A DNA stretch of 64,000 nt. Source: Sanghuangporus weigelae. Its lineage: Eukaryota > Basidiomycota > Agaricomycetes > Hymenochaetales > Hymenochaetaceae. How positions within the stretch are numbered: the first letter of the stretch is position 1; every line of letters begins with the position of its first letter. Of the stretch, positions 56,994-64,000 are shown in pieces. Both the position numbers and the translations under genes were made by a program. The stretch is from NCBI GenBank assembly GCA_033182465.1, contig CP137319.1, positions 992,001 through 1,056,000 on the forward strand. The letters run 5' to 3'. Under the pieces are notes generated by a model, which saw only the letters and a program-made list of their open reading frames with translations, was not told the origin of the DNA and ran no database searches.

Positions 56994-57727
56994 GCTAGGT
57001 TCTCTTATTTGCCGCTATGGCGGGTCTCAATCGATATCAAGCATATGAATAATGCATAAATCGATAAAACGATATTAATTAATATTCGTACATGTATCTC
57101 AACCTGTTTAAGATATAAGCCCTCGTAAACGCTGGTTGGTAACTGTACGATGTAAGGCGGCACGGCGTACGTGAAATTCGTAAATGAATTCGACGCATAT
57201 GAACTATAACTATGCATATATGGATGTATGTAACAACTGAACCTTGCATGAAAGATGGTCTGATCTCATAAGACCAGGTCGGAAAGAAGCGGGAAAAGCA
57301 GAACGCAACCCGTTAAGAAGGAAAAAGTAATAACATGCGGTTGCGAAAGATACGTAGAAAGGGAAAGGGAGTAAAGGAAAAAAAGAAAAGAAAACTTGCA
57401 TGAAAGGAATCCATTGAATTGGGAATTGGGGGAAAAGAAGATTGAAGGAGCATTGGACATCGACATTTAGAGCAAGAGCAAAGCATTCAGCACGGCGCAC
57501 GTACATACATACGTGCGTACATAACAAGAAAGGAGGAAAAGGAGAGAGGCAGGATGACTTATGATACGACAGACATCCGGTAAGGAAGGAAGCTGGGAGG
57601 AATCGCGCTGTGTATGTACGGAGCTTGGAAGTGAAAAGCATGGTTAATCCCGTAGACATACACGACGTGATATTAAAGACTACGAGAGAGAATCGAGCCT
57701 TGAGCTGCGAGGTATATTTACAGATGA
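56994..57727. other. Convergent intergenic region
   Basis: Between the ends of the TRAPPC12-like gene and the Kar9 gene. Purine-rich runs around 57290-57560 create long minus-strand open frames (57210-57800) with no family features. Probably 3' UTRs. Confidence 0.55.
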
Positions 57728-60700
57728 CTAGTTGCCCGCTTGTCGACTGACAAGGTACAGCGAGAGTTCCTGCCAGCCTATCATGACAAGACGAGGACAA
57801 ATGTAAGCCGGAGTCAAGAGAGAATCACTAATAAGGAAGGAGAACGCACCTCCACCGATGCGACACATCACCCGCCGCGATTTCACGCCCGAGCGACTCA
57901 TAGTCAGCAGACGGCACGTCACGATCTTGCGCGCGAGGTGATTCGAGAACGCGTACTGAGCCTTGATCTCCTCGTTTTCCTTTGGGATGATCTTCAACGG
58001 TGGATCAACGCGCTCTATGAGTAGTCCGTGGGGGATCCTAGATAAGATCGAGTACGATGATAAATAAATAAACAATGCCGAAGACACATATATAAACCCA
58101 CTGATTTGCGACAGCCGCGACCTCGGCATCGAGTGGGTCCCTCGGATTGGCCGGGATGTATGTATGCATAGACCTCGACTCAAAGCTCGGCGTATAGACC
58201 CCCGCACGAGAGCCAGGTCTAGATGGAAGAGGCGGAGCAACAGAGGACTCGCGTCGGAAACTCGAAGGCGGGGCTCGACTCAATCGTCTACCGTTGCTAG
58301 GAGGCGTAACAGCTGAAGCATTATCATGATAATACGGAAGCTGTTGCACGCGTCCCCGTAGCGTGGCCTCCGGCGTCTGCGCACGATGCGCAAACGATCG
58401 GAACGACATAGACGTGTCAGGCCGGTCGAAATAATCGGACATGGCAGAAGTTGGCCGTGAAGCAGATTGGAGTTGAAGTTTAGGAACGGGTATCATTGAT
58501 CTACTGGGTGGACGAGGATGAGGTATTTGCGATCCAAGAGGCGTCTTCGCACGTTCGTACGGGTCGTATGAAGAGATGCCGCTTGCTGTTGACGTGGAGC
58601 GAGTTGGCGAGATACGTTGCATGATTGAGGAATCTGGGGGTGATCTATCATCAAAACTGATATCCGAGGAAGCAGCAGAACCCTTCCAGTGCGCAGGTAC
58701 TGGAATGTGACTGGGAGTCCTCGGACGCACTCGCGGGTTCGTATAATAGCCACCTGGAGACTGCGAACGAGATGGAGGTCGGCTAATGGACGACCGGGTT
58801 GTCGAGCCATTAGACATGGTAATGGGCGACCATGGCCTTGAGGACGCAAAAGAACTACGAGACATGCTTCTTGGTGGGTTAGGTGTCACAGGTGCAGTAG
58901 ATGGAATAGGTGGCATGGGAGGATAATTGCTTGAAACCGACCGCATATTCGCACTCGAAGTTCTCTTCCCCAGCGCCTTGGGCCTCGCAGGTTCCTCCTT
59001 CTCCACCCTCGTCGAGCTGTTCCAACGTGGAGCTTTGAATTTGATTGTTTCTTCCTGCGAAGTGTTTCGTGCACTCGGTGACTCAGGCGTCATCATGCTC
59101 TGAGAATGTTTATGCTTCGGTCGCTCAGGAGTGAGAGCAAGCTTATCACGCAGAGGAAACATGGACTGTCGATTGCGCGCTGTCGGCAGAGGATCGGACG
59201 CAGGTGGTTTCGCAAGCTCGACCTGCTTGATAGGAGTAGCCCTTCCACTGACTCTGCCACCCAACTTCTTTGCCAGTCTTCGAAAAGGTGAGATCGAATT
59301 TGACAGTGACTCAAGCGAGCCGCTGATTCGACGAGAATGGGATTCGGACGAACGAGGCGTGGCAAGATGACCATTACTCTGGTATGACGACCTTGACGCA
59401 TGTTCTGATGTTGACCCGAATTCATCTGGCTCATTGCCTTGCATTAGCAAGATCTTCCGAATAACTTCCATCTCAACGTCCGTTCGTTGTATTCGTTCTT
59501 TGAGATTTTTCCACCGCTGACTGGATTCCGCATGCCGACGTAGACATTCACCATTCTTTGTCACACGATCCTGAACTCCTTTGTCAATGATAGAAAGAAC
59601 CTTCGATGTTGCCGGCATATAATGCCTGGAAAATCAGATTGAGGTTTTGCAAGACCCACGAAGAGGATCTGATGACCTACTTTTTCTTCGCCTCGTACGA
59701 ATCTTGCAATGTACAGAAAGTTTCATAAGTAAGAGGAGCAACGTCTCGCGAAGATGGACTAGCTTGAGCAAGGAGCGTAGCGTCTTCGGATGGTATCCTT
59801 TTGCGAACTCGCCAAATAAATTCCTGCATTTCATCAGGTCAGGACGACCCAGTCTATTGATAGATTCAAGACAACGTACCTGGCAACGCTGTATTGCCTT
59901 CTCCAAGCTTGACATCATGCCGTCCGCTTGCTCGCTCACAGTGCGGAAGACGGTCAACCATTTATCCTCTTTTAGCTCTTCACGAAGAACGTCAGTCTCA
60001 TCTTGAACAGATTCCCAATCAGATTGCAATGCCTCATATTTCCGCAATAAAAGCGCGCGCTGGTCATTATGATCCTCGTCCTGTTTAGGGGTCTGGGACC
60101 GTAATGGCTCAAGAGCATCAGTAACGGCTTTCATGCCTCTGTTGACTGCTTCTAGCCGTTCGTCTAGAGACATTAGAGCTTGATCGATGACGCCCGAGGA
60201 AGAACCTTGAGGATCTCGGGATGATTGAGTCTGGTGACGAAGTTCCTGAATTTCTGAGACGCGTTCCGCTCAGCTAAGGTCTAAGCACACTAGAGATCGA
60301 ATTCACCGAATATACGCGTCTGGATGTCAGATATACTGTAAGACAATTCCGTCATATTCGTTGATATAGCGAGGAGACGTAGATCGCTAAGAGAAACTCT
60401 AGTCTGAGCGTGTCACTGTGTTTCCGTGGAATGATGATACGCACTCGAGGCTACGCTGTTTTCCATTGATGCTGCCATTATCGAGTGTCTTCTTCACGTT
60501 GATCGTAAGATCCTCTGAGCAGCCATTGGTTGAGAAACGCGTCATAAGGACCTATGAAGAGGACGTACCCGCGTCTGAATGAACGACCGAACTGCTCGAT
60601 GATGACGCGATGGAATTCTGTGCGGACCGTGCGGTGGACGATGCCGATGACGGTGGCCTCTCAAGTTCGGCGAGGCCGTCCTTAGCCATGGACGCCTGAC

Positions 60701-60740
60701 TTGTCGAGCGCGATAGAGATAATTTAAGAGACACCATCAT
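57728..60740 (-). CDS. KAR9: Kar9-type spindle-positioning protein with C-terminal GAR-like domain
   Basis: Eight exons: 60740-60569, 60514-60445, 60398-60307, 60268-59880, 59823-59681, 59625-58102, 58037-57850 and 57777-57728, giving 875 residues. The N-terminal half matches Kar9: SLSDLRLLAISTNMTELSYS, SLDERLEAVNRGMKAVTDAL, EFIWRVRKRIPSEDATLLAQ, KKHYMPATSKVLSIIDKGVQ. Kar9 links microtubule plus ends (via EB1/Bim1) to myosin V and actin for spindle alignment. A long Ser/Pro/Arg-rich middle has SxIP-like patches (RSMIPVPK). The end, about 85 residues, reads like a GAS2-related (GAR) microtubule-binding domain: LIERVDPPLKIIPKENEEIK, then VMCRIGGGWQELSLYL. The start could be 60740 or 60737. Yeast Kar9 lacks an obvious GAR domain, so the C-terminus is notable. 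Confidence 0.85.
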
Positions 60741-61118
60741 ACACGATGCCGACTCGATACGTATGTCAGGCTTCTAGCTAGAAGAGAAGTGATGATACTC
60801 CTGGTGGAAACGCGTGTTTCTCGAGAAGCCACGCTGAGACCGAGACCTAGAGGCACTGAGCCGTGTCCGTGTCCGTGCGTTGAGCACGCCGACGGCCTTG
60901 GATGTGTGCTCGCTGATGACCGTGATAGAGGTGCAGAGGGTATGAGGTGGCGGGTGTGGAATGTGAAGAGCGCACCTCCCGCGGCGAACTGAACTGGCTG
61001 TGACGCGCGGAAGTCGGAACTTACAACTCAACTCTCATCTAAGTACTCACCCAAACAATTCTGTTTATTCTTTATTTGCTTACTAGCCGACAACAACAGC
61101 ATAGCGTCCTCGTTGAGT
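60741..61118. promoter_or_regulatory. Divergent promoter region, Kar9 / RED, with ACGCGT
   Basis: 378 bp between divergent starts. ACGCGT lies at 60810-60815, 70 bp upstream of the Kar9 start. No gene seen. Confidence 0.5.
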
Positions 61119-62857
61119 ATGGACCAAGTGAGCCCTTGACGACGACTTCGGTCAAAATACGCTACTAATTCCGAAATCATTGTGTTCTAGGACGCTTTCC
61201 GGCAGCTGTTGTCCATTCCAAAACAGAACGGGTCGCATAACACGCCAAGCAGAGGGTCTTGGTTATCCAAAGCAAAAGAAGACCAGAAGTACGTATTCTC
61301 GTATCTTCGTTGTTTGTTGTACAAGACTCTGAGCTCACTAGGTAATTAGAAAAACTGCTGAAGCTTCTGCAGACAACTCAAAGCCTGGTTTCAAACCAAG
61401 AAAGGTCAAGAAACAATATGATCTCGGGTATCGCGACCGTGCAGCGGAGAGGCGGACGGGTGTCGCAGGAGATTTTGCAGAGGTGCGAATACCGACTTTC
61501 TTCTCAAGCTATTCTCCAACACGTTCCCTCAGGTTGAATCGGTCCTCGAAACGTTTGAGAAGCAACATGCGAATGAAGACAAGGAGATCGTGGGTTCAGA
61601 TCCTATTTCTTACCATCGTATTTCATATCTAATCTACTGTAACGTGCTTAGGTCGAGGAGCGACGGAAATATCTAGGTGGAGACTCCGAACATACAGTCC
61701 TCGTAAAAGGACTCGACTTTGCTCTCCTCGAACAAGCCAAAGCTCGCCTAGCAGCGAGCTCCTCCACAAAAGACGACGAAGAGCTCGAAGAGGCATTCCG
61801 TGGCGCGATTTCCGGCTCTCCGCCAGCTTTGGGAGAAGCTTTATCCTCAAAGAAGAGGACAAGAGAGGATATTGTACGGGAATTGAAGAATAAAAAGACT
61901 AAGGGCGAAGCGAATGGAGGTGATGCAACGGCGCTGGTGGTGGATAAGAGCATCGAAGAAGCGAAGAAGGAAGGGAAATTCAAGCCTATCGGGTTCAAAC
62001 CTACAGGCGGTTCGAACTCGAAAGCTAAGGACGGGAAGGAAGTGAAGAAAAAGAAGAAGCGAAAGGTTGAGGGAAAGGTGGTTTCTGCTCAGACCGCTAC
62101 GACTGCCTTGGTTGAGACGGAGGCAAGGAAAGTAGATGAGCCAAGTGGATCAAACGCCGCGCAAAACTCGGATAAGGAACCGCCTCGACCTGTCCCTGCG
62201 TCGGTTCCAGAGCCAGAACCGCTAAACGAAGATTTTGACATCTTCGCTGGTGCGGGTGAATACGAAGGTATCGATCTCGGTGATGATGACGACGAAGACG
62301 ATTCGGTCGATGGCGACAGTTCACGCGAACGCAAAGGTGATTTACCCTCTAGAACTCATTCTCCAGAAGGCTCGAGACAGGAACACGCAGAAAGAAGAGT
62401 CGACGGGCAGCAAAACGAGCAGCCTCGACCGAATCGAAAGTGGATCGAAGACGATGAGGAACTCGATAAATCTACTTCAGCTCCTCCTCCAGACCACCGT
62501 TCGCCTACCCATGCCAAAGGCAAACAAAGGTCTGCCACGCCCCATCTGGACGAACCTCCCTCCTCAGAGGCGCATCCAGAACATGAAGCAGAAACAGACT
62601 CCAAACCCGAACCAATAAGCCGCCTCGCCCCACTCGCATCCTCCTCCGTACCCTCAATCCAGGACATCCTCGCCGCAGACGCCGCACGCGAAGCAGAAGA
62701 AAAACGCAAAGCCCGCAAAGAAAAGCTGAAAAGCAAACGCGGTGGTGGTGGCGGGGAAGGACTAGGAGAAAAGAAGAAAGTTTCTGCGGAGACGAAGATT
62801 AATAGGGATTATCAGAAGCTTAAGTCGTATACAGCGAAGAAAGGTGGTGCTTTATGA
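61119..62857 (+). CDS. RED/IK-like spliceosomal protein
   Basis: Five exons: 61119-61127, 61191-61288, 61350-61482, 61533-61589 and 61652-62857, giving 500 residues. Exon 1 is only three codons (MDQ). The RED-like N-terminal domain is clear: YDLGYRDRAAERRTGVAGDF, then EERRKYLGGDSEHTVLVKGL and DFALLEQAKARLA. The C-terminal two thirds are Lys/Glu-rich and disordered, with a nuclear-localisation-like run EVKKKKKRKVEG, and end INRDYQKLKSYTAKKGGAL. RED/IK (Smu2 in plants) works with Smu1 in the B complex of the spliceosome. The first residues DAFRQLLSIPKQN are conserved in fungal homologues. Confidence 0.88.
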
Positions 62858-63209
62858 TATGGTGCAGAATTTGCGAGATTGGTTTTCAGAGACTCGTTGA
62901 CGTTCGTTACAGAGTTAGAAGTATTCTTTGATGACCACCTTGTAGAATAAACTAGTTTGAGAATGATCAGACCGTGCTACGCAGAAAAATGAGCTATCAT
63001 CTTTCAATCCCACCAAGAAAGTTATGAAGATATGATCGCCTGCAGCACATATGGGTTGCGGATTTCTATCAATGAAGCATCCGTCCTAGGGTCACTAACA
63101 GCTATCGTCTATAGCTCATTTAGTTCCACATGCATGCACTGCAGGCACTTGACGAACACACCCAGCAAATGGCATTTTATAAGTCGACAGCGACGAAAGC
63201 ACGGGAAAA
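62858..63209. other. Convergent intergenic region
   Basis: Between the ends of the RED-like and EMC5 genes. Nothing recognised. Confidence 0.6.
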
Positions 63210-63772
63210 CTATGATGACAGAATTTGACTTCCTCGATTGTTCCAGTTCGCAAAGCCCAACCGCGAATCCATGTCATCAATTTTCCTTCAATCGTACCCA
63301 CTTCAGTAGCCAGCACACAACACAACATCACGAGAAACGGTGACTCACCTTTTTCGCATCTCACTTCGCCAGGTGATCTCTTTCAATTCAGGTGCACTTA
63401 ATGAAGCACCAATGATTGCGAGAAAGAGCGAGATGAGCCCCTCGGCGACGATCTACATATCACGCGAACCAGCCAGTCAGTAAACACACAAAAAACACAG
63501 ATCAAAATGCGACTTACGTCTTGTGGGAGTGGCCCCTCCGGCCTACCCAAGGCCTTGAGATAGGAGAGATCTGTGCAGAGTGGAATGTTATGGAGACACG
63601 TGAACTGACATGGGAAGACGGAATGACTAACGCTCGTATGTGGAGAATGCAGCTGAATGAATGAATGAATGATGATGCCGTTAGCTTCAATCATCCAATT
63701 ACCGGTCGGAAAGTGATACTTACCGTGCAGTAAAGTCAGGACAGCGACTGTGAGCAGGACACGGCCGAGCAT
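63210..63772 (-). CDS. EMC5: ER membrane protein complex subunit 5 (EMC5/MMGT)
   Basis: Small two-spanning membrane protein of the EMC insertase. Five exons: 63772-63724, 63652-63632, 63570-63518, 63452-63349 and 63285-63210, giving 100 residues. Exon 2 has only 21 nt. The joined product reads MLGRVLLTVAVLTLLHAAFS, then TYEHLSYLKALGRPEGPLPQ, a second membrane segment IVAEGLISLFLAIIGASLSA, the family motif LKEITWRSEM, and DDMDSRLGFANWNNRG. Reading the minus strand without splicing gives a 124-residue frame that lacks the second membrane segment, so the spliced model is preferred. The tiny exons make the gene easy to miss in automatic annotation. Confidence 0.9.
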
Positions 63773-64000
63773 GCTGGCTGCGTGTTGTCTAGCGCACGAT
63801 GTGATGGTGATGGATGAGAGGAAGGGAGGGGAGACGCGTCGCGGTTCTGCGGCTAGCAGCGGAGTCGGAGAGAGAGATGACGAAACGCGTCTCCGCGCCG
63901 CAACTGACGCGCAGCTCCGAACTAAACAGTCCAGTCAGTCAGCCACTCTCTCTTCGTTCCACTTCTTGACCATAGACCACCATCATCATTCTCCTCTTTC
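63773..64000. promoter_or_regulatory. Promoter region at right edge with two ACGCGT boxes
   Basis: Upstream of EMC5 and probably of a divergent gene to the right. ACGCGT occurs at 63834-63839 and 63895-63900, within other CG-rich direct and inverted repeats (GACGCG). The last 60 bases are C/T-rich, like a 5' UTR. Confidence 0.45.

Noticed and set aside
57210-57800. 196-residue minus-strand open frame
   Set aside because: It is caused by purine-rich DNA after the Kar9 stop region, overlaps the last Kar9 intron and exon in another frame, and has no family match.
63651-63672. GAAT microsatellite near EMC5
   Set aside because: Only about four units, inside an intron; not remarkable.

Overview
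The window reads as nuclear DNA of a filamentous basidiomycete, most likely an agaricomycete. Genes are dense and packed on both strands. They are cut by many short introns of about 45-70 bp with GT...AG ends. Several families are fungal or agaricomycete in character: a Kar9-type spindle protein, a Met5-type sulfite reductase beta subunit, and a CTR86/ataxin-10 homologue. I rebuilt exon structures by hand from reading frames, splice signals and family conservation. No transcript data were available, so small errors at exon edges are possible.

Layout. 1-917 (-): N-terminal part of an ataxin-10 homologue running off the left edge. 1828-3551 (+): a serine/proline-rich protein with a conserved C-terminal domain and no known function. 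4547-5169: a hAT-like MITE with an 8-bp target duplication. 6603-9266 (+): lanosterol synthase. 9436-10492 (+): CoA-type Nudix hydrolase. 10818-11563 (-): Vma12/TMEM199. 11734-14719 (+): condensin CAP-H. 15010-16616 (+): Arp9-like actin-related protein. 16723-18783 (-): BRAP2-type ubiquitin ligase.

18868-37470 is an accessory block. It is a large palindromic duplication of a secreted pepsin-like protease next to a sulfite reductase beta subunit. There are two full-length reductase copies in opposite orientation and three protease copies, the third at the centre of the palindrome. One arm also carries a 498-bp fold-back element that the other arm lacks.

37778-39465 (-): vacuolar-type Ca2+/H+ exchanger. 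39777-43075: a long-terminal-inverted-repeat DNA element enclosing a captured, intron-bearing and broken piece of the RNA polymerase II largest subunit gene (RPB1), a Pack-type transposon. 43779-45791 (-): protein-kinase-like gene with an apparent in-frame stop. 46561-47314 (-): ubiquitin-ribosomal protein eS31 fusion, divergent from 47581-48971 (+): replication factor C subunit 3/5. 49256-52904 (+): Zw10. 53894-56993 (+): TRAPPC12-like TPR protein with a long disordered N-terminus. 57728-60740 (-): Kar9 with a C-terminal GAR-like domain. 61119-62857 (+): RED/IK splicing factor. 63210-63772 (-): EMC5.

The housekeeping genes do not form one pathway, although several serve chromosome and cell-cycle functions (CAP-H, RFC, Zw10, Kar9, Arp9). 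MluI-type ACGCGT boxes lie upstream of some of them. The unusual biology is in the mobile or duplicated segments: the reductase/protease palindrome, the RPB1-capturing element, and two small non-autonomous elements. I saw no tRNA, rRNA, CRISPR or LTR element.
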